64,000 nt of DNA from Thalassospira sp. MCCC 1A01148. Lineage in GTDB: Bacteria; Pseudomonadota; Alphaproteobacteria; Rhodospirillales; Thalassospiraceae. The stretch is taken from contig NZ_LPVZ01000001.1 of the NCBI RefSeq assembly GCF_001613795.1, positions 85,911 through 149,910 on the forward strand. Reading direction: 5' to 3'. This document shows positions 44,496 to 53,007 of the stretch, piece by piece. The translations under genes and the position numbers were made by a program. How positions within the stretch are numbered: position 1 is the first letter of the stretch; each line of letters starts with the position of its first letter. The notes beneath the pieces are model-generated. The model saw nothing but the letters and a program-made list of their open reading frames with translations. It searched no databases and was not told where the DNA came from.

Positions 44496-44539
44496 AACAC
44501 AACACCCCCGCCTGAACATTCAGGCGGGGGTGTTGTGTT
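44496..44539. terminator. Bidirectional terminator after asd
   Basis: A very long perfect stem of 21 bp (44496-44516 with 44519-44539) around a two-base loop separates asd from the convergent diguanylate cyclase gene. T runs are short on both sides. Confidence 0.8.
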
Positions 44540-44563
44540 TGCACAAACCTGTGGGCCGGTGTG

Positions 44564-46000
44564 TCAGGAGAGCGAGATATGGTCGCGTCCGGATGCCTTG
44601 GCGGTATAAAGCGCGTTATCAACACGCGCCATAAGGGTGTCGAGATCTTCACCGTCGCGATACTCGGTGATGCCGGCACTGATCGTGACCGGAATGTGAT
44701 CGCGCCCAAAGCGAACCGGGGCATTGCGGATCTGATCGGCAAGATCGCGTGCCTTGGTCATTGCTTCCTTGCGTTCTGTACTTGGGAACAGGATGACAAA
44801 TTCATCACCGCCCCAGCGACAGATCACATCTGTTTCCCGAACGTTTTGACGCACCGTTGTCAGAACTTCACGCAGGGCCGCATCGCCACCCGGATGACCA
44901 TAGCCGTCATTGATATCCTTAAAGCCATCAACGTCAAAACACATCACTGACAGGGGCGTTTTCTGGCGTTTCGCGTTCTGGACTGCCTGTTCAAAGATCA
45001 TGTCAAAGACCTGGCGGTTAAAGGTGCCGGTCAGTTTGTCACGCGATGCCAGTTCTTCGAGCCGTTTTTGATAGTTGCGCACGGTCAGGAAAGCGACCAG
45101 ACCAACGATCACCGTGATCAGAAGCGAGATCGCAATATTGATGAACAAGGTGTTCTGCAGGCGCGCATCGGATGAATAGTCGCTTTGTTCGACAATCAGC
45201 AGCCAGCCGAATTCCGGCACCAGACGGCTGTTTACGAAATAGGTGTGTCCATCATCCTGATAGCTGATCGAGGTGCCCGGCGCGGTCAGGATTTTGGTCG
45301 CCTGATTGCGCATGCCAAGCCGTTCCTGAATGCTGTGCGCATCCCCAAAGCCACTACCGCGCAGGGTGACGTGGCCTTCGGTATCGATGAAATAGATCGT
45401 TCGTCCATAGCGCGCCTGATAGGTCTCGATCAGGTTGGTAACCGAACTGACCGAAAGCCCCACACCCGTAATGCCGATGACATTGCCGTTGTAATCACGC
45501 ACCTGATAATTGACAAAGATCGACAGGCGCGACCGATCAACCGTGTCATCATCTATATTGATCTCGTAGGGTTGCTTGCTGTCACGTGCGCTGAAGTACC
45601 AGTCATCTGCCGGGTCTTCTTCGCTGATCTGTTTGATCACGCCGGTCGGGTGATAGTAATTGCGCGTTTCTTCTGAAATAAAATAGGACGTGATCGTACC
45701 GAAACGTGACTGGATTTCGCCGAGATATTTGGTGATCTGTTCATGATCCTTCTCGCCGGAAATGACCCAGTCGCGAAAGAAGGTGTCATGCGCCATCAGC
45801 GAGGAAATGAAGATCGGCTGAAGCAGATCGCGCTGAATTTCCGAATAGATGTTGTCACTCGTAAGCGGCAGCGTGCTTTCAGAGATTTGTTCTTCCAGAG
45901 AATCCCGCGCGACGTAGAAGCTGACAAAGCTCGTGGTCAGGAAGCCGACGGCGAGCAAAAGACACAGAATGATCGCGAAGTATAGTTTCTTTCCTCGCAC
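44564..46000 (-). CDS. Diguanylate cyclase with Cache-type sensor
   Basis: A 478-residue membrane protein: TM1 (about 7-30), an extracellular sensor domain (about 35-270) of dCache type with the YQVRDYNGNVIGITGVGLSVSSVT segment, TM2 (about 278-300) and a GGDEF domain. The active signature GGDEF is at 397-401 and an RETD inhibitory site at 388-391, so it is a likely feedback-inhibited cyclic-di-GMP synthase. Starts at GTG with GGGGGA upstream. Convergent with asd; a 544-base spacer precedes it. Confidence 0.93.
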   Translation of the reverse strand: MRGKKLYFAIILCLLLAVGFLTTSFVSFYVARDSLEEQISESTLPLTSDNIYSEIQRDLLQPIFISSLMAHDTFFRDWVISGEKDHEQITKYLGEIQSRFGTITSYFISEETRNYYHPTGVIKQISEEDPADDWYFSARDSKQPYEINIDDDTVDRSRLSIFVNYQVRDYNGNVIGITGVGLSVSSVTNLIETYQARYGRTIYFIDTEGHVTLRGSGFGDAHSIQERLGMRNQATKILTAPGTSISYQDDGHTYFVNSRLVPEFGWLLIVEQSDYSSDARLQNTLFINIAISLLITVIVGLVAFLTVRNYQKRLEELASRDKLTGTFNRQVFDMIFEQAVQNAKRQKTPLSVMCFDVDGFKDINDGYGHPGGDAALREVLTTVRQNVRETDVICRWGGDEFVILFPSTERKEAMTKARDLADQIRNAPVRFGRDHIPVTISAGITEYRDGEDLDTLMARVDNALYTAKASGRDHISLS

Positions 46001-46544
46001 GGAAAGTCCCCCAAAAGACAGTCATTAGGTAAATGGCGATGATTGTGCTCATCGTTTTTGATCCGCCCAATTTAGGGGAAAGTCGGTCCCGTTGCACGAC
46101 ACAAATCAAAGCAACTTTCGTATGTTTCCGGCGGGGTGAGGTTGCAAGGGCCATAAGAAACCGCTGGTTAATTTATAGTGATTCTAATGTTGAAAGCAGC
46201 CCTCGGAAATCACGGGAATCCTTGTTCAATCGGTCGCGGGAAATGCCGTTTTCTGACAAAGCAGAGAGCTTGGTGCCAAGCATCGGATTGATCCGTGACG
46301 TGTGGCCAAAGGCACTGGCGCAAGTTTAAAAACCCTGTTTGGTCGAGACGGTCGGCTTGCTTCTGGCGACCGAAAAGGGCTGGACATTGTGGTGTCATGT
46401 GCCAAGAATTCGCAGCTTGTGATGAATGGGGTACATGCAGACCGAGTTTTCGGCTATGTAGTGCACTCCTAGACAAAACATCAAACGCATCATGCGCCGT
46501 TGTTCCGGGGGGATTTTGCGGCGTATTTGCCAAGAGGCGCTTCA
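46001..46544. other. 544-base spacer with no recognised gene
   Basis: Divergent spacer between the cyclase and trkH2. The frames across it are AT-variable and lack ribosome sites, so I see no coding gene. It should contain promoters for both neighbours. A GAGG site at its right end serves the TrkH start. No clear RNA structure was seen. Confidence 0.5.
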
Positions 46545-47993
46545 TTGATCGATTTCCGTCCCATTCTTTTCATCGTAGGCATTCTGCTTTGTACGTTGTC
46601 GATTGGCATGTTCATCCCGGCGCTTGTTGACCTGTATTACGGACAAAGCGACTGGATCGTGTTCTCGGCAGCGTCTTTCGTCTCGCTGTTTATTGGCGGG
46701 GCACTGATCATGATGAACCGGATGGACAATCTAAAGATCAACTCCCGGCAGGCCTTTATCCTGACCACGCTGAGTTGGTTGGTTCTGACCGCGGCGTCGG
46801 CGCTGCCGTTTGCGTTTTCCGATCTTGATATGTCCTATACCGACGCATTTTTCGAAGCGATGTCGGGTATTTCCACCACGGGATCGACCGTGATTGTCGG
46901 GCTTGATTCGGCCCCGCAGGGGATCCTGCTTTGGCGTGCGCTTCTGCAGTGGCTTGGCGGGATCGGGATTATTGTGATGGCAATTGCCGTTATGCCGATG
47001 CTGCGCGTTGGTGGTATGCAGCTTTTCCGCATGGAAAACTCGGACAAGTCCGACAAGGCCTTTCCGCGTGCAACCCAGATCGCGATGGGGATTGCGGTGC
47101 TGTATGTGAGTTTCACGGCATTTTGGGCGATCATGTTGTGGTCTGCGGGCATGACGCCCTTTGATGCGATTGCCCATGCAATGACAACTATCGCGACCGG
47201 CGGGTTTTCAACCAAGGATGCGTCGATCGGGCATTACGACAGTGCGACAATCGACATCATCATTACGCTCGGAATGGCGACCGGGGCCCTGCCATTCATC
47301 CTGTATCTTCAAATGCTGCGCGGGCAGGGCAAACCGCTGTTTCGTGACAGTCAGGTGCGCTGGTTTATTACAATCGCCGTAACGATCATTGTCGGTCTGG
47401 CAGTTTGGCATTCGGAAACCAATGGCGTGGACTTCCTTTACGCCCTTCGCTACACGTCGTTTAACATCATGTCAGTCATGACCGGCACGGGCTATGCCAC
47501 CACTGATTACGGGCTTTGGGGCCCGTTTGCGGTGACGGTGTTCTTCTTTGTGATGTTTATTGGCGGGTGTGCAGGGTCGACGACCTGCGGGGTAAAGATC
47601 TTCCGACTGCAGGTTCTATATGAAATCGCCAAGATCCAGCTTTCGCACATGCTGCGCCCGCACGGCGTGTTCATTGCCTATTACAACCGCAAACCGCTGT
47701 CGGAAGATGTCACGGAATCGGTTCTGAGCTTCTTCTTCCTGTTTGTGTTCTGCTTTGTCGTTCTGGCCGCAGCACTTGGCGCGATGGGCCTGGATTTCAT
47801 CACCGCGGTTTCGAGTGCCGGGACAGCGATTGCCAATGTCGGGCCGGGACTGGGACCGATTGTTGGCCCATCGGGCAACTTTGCGACCCTGCCGGATGGC
47901 GCAAAATGGCTGATGTCCATTGGTATGCTGATCGGCCGTCTTGAAGTCTTTACCGTGCTGGTTCTGCTGTTCCCGGCTTTCTGGCGCGACTGA
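46545..47993 (+). CDS. TrkH-family potassium uptake protein (second copy)
   Basis: A 482-residue paralogue of the TrkH at 41.4 kb. Filter motifs: STTGSTV, IATGGFST, GTGYATTDY and ANVGPGLG. TTG at 46545 with GAGG about seven bases upstream is the best start, matching the family start LIDFRPILFIVG. The two copies differ throughout, so they are old paralogues and not a recent duplication. It ends at a strong terminator. Confidence 0.92.
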   Translation: MIDFRPILFIVGILLCTLSIGMFIPALVDLYYGQSDWIVFSAASFVSLFIGGALIMMNRMDNLKINSRQAFILTTLSWLVLTAASALPFAFSDLDMSYTDAFFEAMSGISTTGSTVIVGLDSAPQGILLWRALLQWLGGIGIIVMAIAVMPMLRVGGMQLFRMENSDKSDKAFPRATQIAMGIAVLYVSFTAFWAIMLWSAGMTPFDAIAHAMTTIATGGFSTKDASIGHYDSATIDIIITLGMATGALPFILYLQMLRGQGKPLFRDSQVRWFITIAVTIIVGLAVWHSETNGVDFLYALRYTSFNIMSVMTGTGYATTDYGLWGPFAVTVFFFVMFIGGCAGSTTCGVKIFRLQVLYEIAKIQLSHMLRPHGVFIAYYNRKPLSEDVTESVLSFFFLFVFCFVVLAAALGAMGLDFITAVSSAGTAIANVGPGLGPIVGPSGNFATLPDGAKWLMSIGMLIGRLEVFTVLVLLFPAFWRD

Positions 47994-48025
47994 TCGAACC
48001 CTGATTATCTGGCAAGAATTGTTTG

Positions 48026-48057
48026 GCCCCTGCAAGCCCCGCTTGCAGGGGCTTTTT
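48026..48057 (+). terminator. Intrinsic terminator after trkH2
   Basis: Perfect 11-bp arms GCCCCTGCAAG and CTTGCAGGGGC (48026-48036 with 48042-48052) and then TTTTT (48053-48057). Confidence 0.85.
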
Positions 48058-48064
48058 CATCCTG

Positions 48065-48115
48065 TTGACGAACTAGGACGATTGTCCTATTTTCAGAGTT
48101 AGGACAATCGTCCTA
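48065..48115 (+). promoter_or_regulatory. Promoter with two TetR operator half-palindromes
   Basis: TTGACG (48065-48070) and TATTTT (48088-48093), 17 bases apart, form a promoter. A 16-bp palindrome TAGGACGATTGTCCTA (48074-48089) lies between and over these hexamers, and its reverse-complement copy (48100-48115) follows, centre to centre 26 bp. This is the expected layout for a self-repressing TetR. Confidence 0.75.
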
Positions 48116-48146
48116 AGTTGGGTCAGCCGGGTGGATGTGTTCGAAA

Positions 48147-48743
48147 ATGGCAACAGAAACACGAGAACGGATTGTCGAGGCTGCGGACTTGCTGTTTTAT
48201 CAGCATGGGTTCGAGGCAACGTCATTTGCGGATATCGCAAGGACTGTCGGCATATCGCGTGGCAATTTCTATCATCACTTCAAAACCAAGGATGACATTC
48301 TTGATGGGGTCATCAACCGCCGTCTTGCGAATACCGAGCAAATGCTTGATCGATGGGAAATTGCCGGTTCAGACCCGGCAGAACGCATTCGAAGCTTCAT
48401 CCATATCCTGATCGTCAATGGCGAGAAAATCCGGAAATTTGGCTGCCCTGTCGGCACATTGTCGTCAGAACTGGCGAAACTAAACCACGCGGCCAAAAGC
48501 GATGCGGCGGCGCTGTTTACCCTGTTTCGCAGTTGGCTGCGCCGTCAGTTCGAGCGGTTGGGTTTTGGCGACAAATCCGATGAATTGGCCATGCATATTC
48601 TTGGTCGAAGTCAGGGTGTCGCGACCCTTGCCAATGCGTTTGATGATGACCGTTTCCTGCGCCATGAGGTCGAACTGATGTGTGACTGGCTTGACGTGCA
48701 AATCGCTGACCTTACCAACAGCAATCATCCAACAGGGGAGTAA
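48147..48743 (+). CDS. TetR-family regulator
   Basis: A 198-residue regulator with a TetR HTH (about 7-55: RERIVEAADLLFYQHGFEATSFADIARTVGISRGNFYHHFKTKDDIL) and a C-terminal ligand domain with YxCxxG-like GCPVGTLSSELAKL, as in the TetR type with the C-terminal domain of AcrR/NemR-like regulators. The ATG at 48135 is an alternative start. It leads a tight operon with yciI-like and tag genes and is likely to repress itself through the twin palindromes. Confidence 0.9.
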   Translation: MATETRERIVEAADLLFYQHGFEATSFADIARTVGISRGNFYHHFKTKDDILDGVINRRLANTEQMLDRWEIAGSDPAERIRSFIHILIVNGEKIRKFGCPVGTLSSELAKLNHAAKSDAAALFTLFRSWLRRQFERLGFGDKSDELAMHILGRSQGVATLANAFDDDRFLRHEVELMCDWLDVQIADLTNSNHPTGE

Positions 48744-48746
48744 ACC

Positions 48747-49034
48747 ATGTTTGCGATCTTTCTGAAATTTGCCGAAAACCGCGCAAAGGCACCTGAATTC
48801 ATGGACGCGCACAAGGCATGGATCAAACAGGGCTTTGATGATGGCGTGTTTTTGATGGTCGGCAGCCTGCAGCCCAATATGGGCGGTGCGGTTCTGGCCC
48901 ACGGTGTTTCGCGCGAGGAGATTGAAGCGCGCGTGAATGAAGATCCGTTCGTTGCAGAAGACATCGTGACGGCCGAAATTCTGGAAATCTCGCCGGCGCG
49001 TGCTGATCAACGTCTTGATTTCCTGATGGGGTAA
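48747..49034 (+). CDS. YciI-like protein
   Basis: A 95-residue alpha/beta protein of the YciI/YCII family, starting MFAIFLKFAENRAKAPEFMDAHKAWIKQGFDDGVFLMVGSLQP and with NEDPFVAEDIVTAEILE near the end. His22 (in DAHKAW) and an Asp are the usual active-site candidates. It starts three bases after the TetR gene. Function unknown; dehydrochlorinase-like roles are known for some relatives. Confidence 0.9.
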   Translation: MFAIFLKFAENRAKAPEFMDAHKAWIKQGFDDGVFLMVGSLQPNMGGAVLAHGVSREEIEARVNEDPFVAEDIVTAEILEISPARADQRLDFLMG

Positions 49035-49037
49035 GCA

Positions 49038-49646
49038 ATGAGCAAAACAACAATCGGGTCGGACGGGAAATGCCGGTGCGCGTGGTGTGATGCCGCCCCT
49101 GAATTTAACGCTTATCACGATACGGAATGGGGCTTTCCGGTTGTCGATGACATCCGGCTGTTTGAGAAAATCTGTCTTGAAGGATTTCAGTCGGGGTTAA
49201 GCTGGCGCACAATCCTGAGCAAGCGCGAGAATTTCCGCGAAGCCTTTGCCGGTTTCGATTTTCACAAGGTTGCCCAGTTTGATGATGCAGATGTTGAACG
49301 TTTGCTCGGAAATGCGGGCATCATTCGCCATCGCGGCAAGATCGAGGCATCCATCAACAATGCCAAACGGGCCTGTGAGATGGTTGCGCAGGAAGGATCG
49401 CTTGCCGCCTATTTCTGGCGGTTTGAACCAAAATCGGATGAAGTTGACCCACCACAGTCGATGTCAACGTCGCCGACATCTGTTGCCCTTTCCAAGGACC
49501 TCAAGAAACGGGGCTGGAAGTTCGTCGGGCCGACCACGGTGTTTGCCTTTATGCAGGCGATGGGGTTGATCAATGATCATGCGCAAGGCTGCTTTTTGCG
49601 CCAGCAGATTGACGACATACGTGCGTCATTTGTACGCCCTGTCTGA
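49038..49646 (+). CDS. tag: DNA-3-methyladenine glycosylase I
   Basis: A 202-residue base-excision enzyme of the Tag family. The zinc-binding start RCAWC(D) with the AYHDTEWGFP segment, then GLSWRTILSKRENFREAF, GIIRHRGKIEASINNA and LKKRGWKFVGPTTVFAFMQAMGLINDH are the conserved blocks. It removes 3-methyladenine from alkylated DNA. It follows YciI-like by three bases in a TetR-controlled operon, suggesting an electrophile or alkylation response. Confidence 0.96.
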   Translation: MSKTTIGSDGKCRCAWCDAAPEFNAYHDTEWGFPVVDDIRLFEKICLEGFQSGLSWRTILSKRENFREAFAGFDFHKVAQFDDADVERLLGNAGIIRHRGKIEASINNAKRACEMVAQEGSLAAYFWRFEPKSDEVDPPQSMSTSPTSVALSKDLKKRGWKFVGPTTVFAFMQAMGLINDHAQGCFLRQQIDDIRASFVRPV

Positions 49647-50017
49647 GCGGGCCCAAAAAAACACCCCTTGCCCGTATCTGGACAAGGGGTTTTGAGGGCG
49701 GGGATCATTTCAGATCCCCAGATGATAATCCGGCAAGGATTATGGGGTCGTAGACCTGCAGTTTCACTTGAGGTGCCGACGTCAAGGGAGGGTGCAACAG
49801 GGGATAGGAAGGCTTCAAAAAGAATACCGTGCACGCTCAAGTGAGTTTGGCGATACCGAACCCTGGGTCAGGAGCGGATCGGGGATCGGGATCGGGCCCG
49901 GCATCGCCATACCCAAAGGTCGCAAATACTGTTCAAAAGATAAAATCGAATATGAAATAAAAATCGATAGATAAAATCGATTAACAGGGTGCGCCATGAT
50001 GGTGCATTGCGGTGATA
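49647..50017. other. 371-base hairpin-rich spacer
   Basis: Begins with the tag terminator (CCCCTTG, CAAGGGG, TTTT; 49666-49693), then hairpins GGGGATC/GATCCCC (49700-49719) and ATAATCC/GGATTAT (49725-49743) and an IR CACTTGAG/CTCAAGTG (49765-49772 and 49836-49843). Further right is a GATCGGG repeat and an AT-rich stretch before the convergent histidine kinase. No protein gene is seen. It may encode a structured RNA. Confidence 0.4.
49666..49693 (+). terminator. Intrinsic terminator of the tag operon
   Basis: CCCCTTG and CAAGGGG arms separated by about a dozen bases, followed by TTTTG, about 20 bases past the tag stop. Confidence 0.7.
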
Positions 50018-51499
50018 TCAGCTGCCAATCGGCAATTTGACGGTGAAAACAGCACCATCCGGCCCTGTTGCAGTGAGGCGAAGTTCCCCGTTATGGGTGC
50101 TGATCAGTTCACGTGCGATGGCAAGACCAAGTCCGGTGCCGCCCTGGCGTCCGCTTCCGGCAAAGGGTACGAACAGGTTTTTGATCGCCTTTTCGGGCAG
50201 TCCCGGGCCGTTATCGGCAATGATTACGTCAATGAAACTGCGGGCCTTGTCCGATTCGTCGCCGTTTGACGCATCTTTTCGGATTTTATGCGTGATGCGC
50301 ACCAGATTGGCTCCCGCTTCGAGCGGATTGCGCATCAGGTTGCTAAAGGCGCGAAACAGCATGTCATAGTCGGCCTCAAGCGTAACATCATCGGGAAGGT
50401 CTATTTCGATGCGGGCCGGGCAATTTTTTTCATCGTCATCTGCTTTGGCCATTGTGCCATCAAGCAGCGTTTCGGATTTTTGCAGCAAGATCTGATCGCG
50501 GATTTCCTCGATCAGCTCAATGAGTGTGAAGGTTGCAAGATCGCGCGGCGGTGGCGTTTCGCGCGCAAATGACAGGGTTTGTTCACTGATATAAACCGCG
50601 CGTTCCATTGATGATAACAGGCGCGGCACAACAGCCCGGACTTCGTTATCTTCGCTTTTGGCAAGCTGTTCGGTCATCAACATGGACGTCGCCAGCGCAT
50701 TGCGCAGATCGTGGCTGATCTTGGTTGCTGCCGTGCCAAGTGCTGCAAGCCTGCGGCGCTGATTGAGCATCGCCTGAAGGTCTTGTTGCATAATCGCCAG
50801 TTCTTGCCGGGCGACGCCAATTTCGTCATCGCGGTCGCCCGGCGTGATGAGCGATGCCTTGTCTTGCGGGTCTTCGCGAAAGCGGATCATGTCGTGGGTG
50901 AGCGTGCGCATTGGCCGCACCAGCAAGCGGTTAAGGGCGAAATAGACAAGGCCGGCCGTAAAGAACGAAATCATCAGTGACAGGCCAAACACCCGCCAGC
51001 CGAAATTGCGCATGGCCTCGGTCAGACGATCTTCGTGGACAAGGACTTCTATCTCGAAATCCGGTGCCATGGATGGCATCCCAACCACGCGCAGCACCCG
51101 GTTTTCGGTCTGGCTTAGCGTTGATAACCCCTCCATCAAGGCCATCGGGATCGAGAAATCCGTCAGTTGGATATCCTTGTCGACCTTGGCGGGCATATCG
51201 TCACGCTGCAAAAGCAATTTGCGGTCTTCACGTCGCAGAATGACCGCCTCAATCCCGGCATTCGACAGAAGTTCGCGTTCGAGGTCATCGGGGATCATCT
51301 GATCCGGGGTGGCTTCAAGCGCAAGGGCTGCGAGATAACCGGAATCAAGATGGGCCTTTAGCCAATCAATCCGAAAGCGCGCAACCGAGGGGGCGAAAAC
51401 AAATACCTCTGCCAGCATGACAAAGCTGACCGTCAGCACCAACAGGCGTGCGGAGAGGGATTTGGCCCAAGGGGGCAATTTCAGCTGCCGATTGTTCAT
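50018..51499 (-). CDS. Orphan sensor histidine kinase
   Basis: A 493-residue membrane sensor kinase: TM1 (about 19-38), a periplasmic region (about 40-180), TM2 (about 183-205), a HAMP domain (about 205-260), then the phosphorylated His263 in KISHDLRNALATS and a HATPase domain with NLMRNPLEAG, DNGPGLP and GGTGLGLAIAREL. The His box SHDLRN is HisKA-like with the uncommon spacing into NALATS. No response regulator is adjacent. The signal is unknown. Confidence 0.92.
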   Translation of the reverse strand: MNNRQLKLPPWAKSLSARLLVLTVSFVMLAEVFVFAPSVARFRIDWLKAHLDSGYLAALALEATPDQMIPDDLERELLSNAGIEAVILRREDRKLLLQRDDMPAKVDKDIQLTDFSIPMALMEGLSTLSQTENRVLRVVGMPSMAPDFEIEVLVHEDRLTEAMRNFGWRVFGLSLMISFFTAGLVYFALNRLLVRPMRTLTHDMIRFREDPQDKASLITPGDRDDEIGVARQELAIMQQDLQAMLNQRRRLAALGTAATKISHDLRNALATSMLMTEQLAKSEDNEVRAVVPRLLSSMERAVYISEQTLSFARETPPPRDLATFTLIELIEEIRDQILLQKSETLLDGTMAKADDDEKNCPARIEIDLPDDVTLEADYDMLFRAFSNLMRNPLEAGANLVRITHKIRKDASNGDESDKARSFIDVIIADNGPGLPEKAIKNLFVPFAGSGRQGGTGLGLAIARELISTHNGELRLTATGPDGAVFTVKLPIGS

Positions 51500-51579
51500 A
51501 ATTGAATCTTAGGCCAGGAAGTCAAAGAAAGTACAGCGATACAGACGTTTGTTTTCAGGGGCGATGGCCAGGAACCCGG

Positions 51580-53007
51580 TTAGGCGAATTTAAGCAGAAA
51601 GCGGACCAGCTTGCGGGTTTTCTCGCCAAACAGGCTTGGCGTGTACCACGCCCCGGCGACGCGTTTGGAAATTTCACCAAGGGTTGGATAAGGCGCGATC
51701 ATGCCTGCGATGGCCCCGATCTTCATTTTCTTGCTGATCGCAAGCGACCAGACACCAATGAGCTCCCCCGCTTGTCGTCCGACGATGGCAGCCCCCAAAA
51801 TTCGGCCCTTGCGCGTGGTAGTAACCTTGATGAAGCCTGTGGTGTCGGCCTCTGCGCGTGCGCGGTCGTTTTCTGCGTAATCCCAGGTCACAACGCGAAT
51901 GTCATCGCCAAACTTTTTGCGGGCGGCCATTTCCGTCAGGCCAACCTGTGCCAGTTCCGGGTTGGTATAGGTCACCCATGGCACGGCACTGTGATCAACC
52001 TTGGCCGGAAGACGGAAAAGCGCATTGCGGATCACAATGCCCGCGTCATAACCCGCCATATGGGTGAATTGCAGGCCACCTGTCACATCGCCGATGGCAA
52101 ATACCTTGTGGTTTGATGTGCGTAAACGCGCATCGACTGAAATACCCTGTTCGCTGCGATCAATACCGGCGTCCTTCAGGCCGAGATTCTCAACGTTCGG
52201 TTTGCGCCCGGCGGCCAGCAACAGGTGACTGCCTTCAAGGGTGATTTCGATGCCTTCGTGTTCGATTACGGCCCTGATTTGGTCGTTTACCTCAAGGAAT
52301 TCCTTGGTTTTGGCATGTTCGTACAGGCTGATGCCATCGGCCTTGATGCGGTCGCGGACCACAGCCACCAGATCGGGGTCGTCCTTGGGCAGGATGGTGC
52401 CCATTTCGATTACCGTGACCTTCGCGCCCAGTTGATGGTGGGCCTGGGCCATTTCCAGCCCGATGGGACCGCCACCAATGATAATCAGGTGGTCAGGGCG
52501 GACACGGTTTTCAAAAATGGTTTCGTTGGTAAGGTAACATACGCTTTCAAGTCCCGGGATTGGCGGCACAGCAGCCCGAGAACCGGTGGCGATGACAAAC
52601 CGTTTGGCCTTGATTGTCGTTTCACCTGCCACGACTTCGGCGGGACCGGTAAAGCGGGCCTCTGCCTGAATGACGGTGCATCCCAGTTCTTCAAACCGCT
52701 CGACGGAGTCATGGGGAGCAATGCCGGAAATGACGGAATGAACGTGGTCGATTGCCCGGCCAAAGTCGATCTCCACCGGCCCGGTCGATACGCCAAATCG
52801 TGAAGCACTACGTGCATTTTCCGCCGCGTGACCGGCCGCCAACAGGGCCTTGGATGGAACGCACCCGGTATTCAGGCAGTCACCGCCCATCTTGCCCTTT
52901 TCAATCAGGACAACTTTTGCGCCCATCTGAACCGCACCGGCGGCAACTGACAGACCGCCTGAGCCCGCGCCGATCACGCAAATATCGGTATGGATGACCT
53001 TATTCAT
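51580..53007 (-). CDS. FAD-dependent pyridine nucleotide-disulfide oxidoreductase
   Basis: A 475-residue flavoprotein starting at 53007: dinucleotide motif IGAGSGGLSVA, redox-active disulfide GGDCLNTGCVPSK, second dinucleotide-binding IIIGGGPIGLEMA, FAIGDVTGG and a C-terminal dimer domain. It is of the dihydrolipoamide dehydrogenase or mercuric reductase type; its specific substrate is unknown. It overlaps the stop of the TVP38 gene by eight bases, so the two are co-expressed. That pairing is common and often associated with stress genes. Confidence 0.88.
   Translation of the reverse strand: MNKVIHTDICVIGAGSGGLSVAAGAVQMGAKVVLIEKGKMGGDCLNTGCVPSKALLAAGHAAENARSASRFGVSTGPVEIDFGRAIDHVHSVISGIAPHDSVERFEELGCTVIQAEARFTGPAEVVAGETTIKAKRFVIATGSRAAVPPIPGLESVCYLTNETIFENRVRPDHLIIIGGGPIGLEMAQAHHQLGAKVTVIEMGTILPKDDPDLVAVVRDRIKADGISLYEHAKTKEFLEVNDQIRAVIEHEGIEITLEGSHLLLAAGRKPNVENLGLKDAGIDRSEQGISVDARLRTSNHKVFAIGDVTGGLQFTHMAGYDAGIVIRNALFRLPAKVDHSAVPWVTYTNPELAQVGLTEMAARKKFGDDIRVVTWDYAENDRARAEADTTGFIKVTTTRKGRILGAAIVGRQAGELIGVWSLAISKKMKIGAIAGMIAPYPTLGEISKRVAGAWYTPSLFGEKTRKLVRFLLKFA

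Noticed and set aside
49765..49843. 6S RNA in the tag-histidine kinase spacer
   Set aside because: The repeat arms are only eight bases and there is no clear closing stem with a central bubble; left as unexplained structure.
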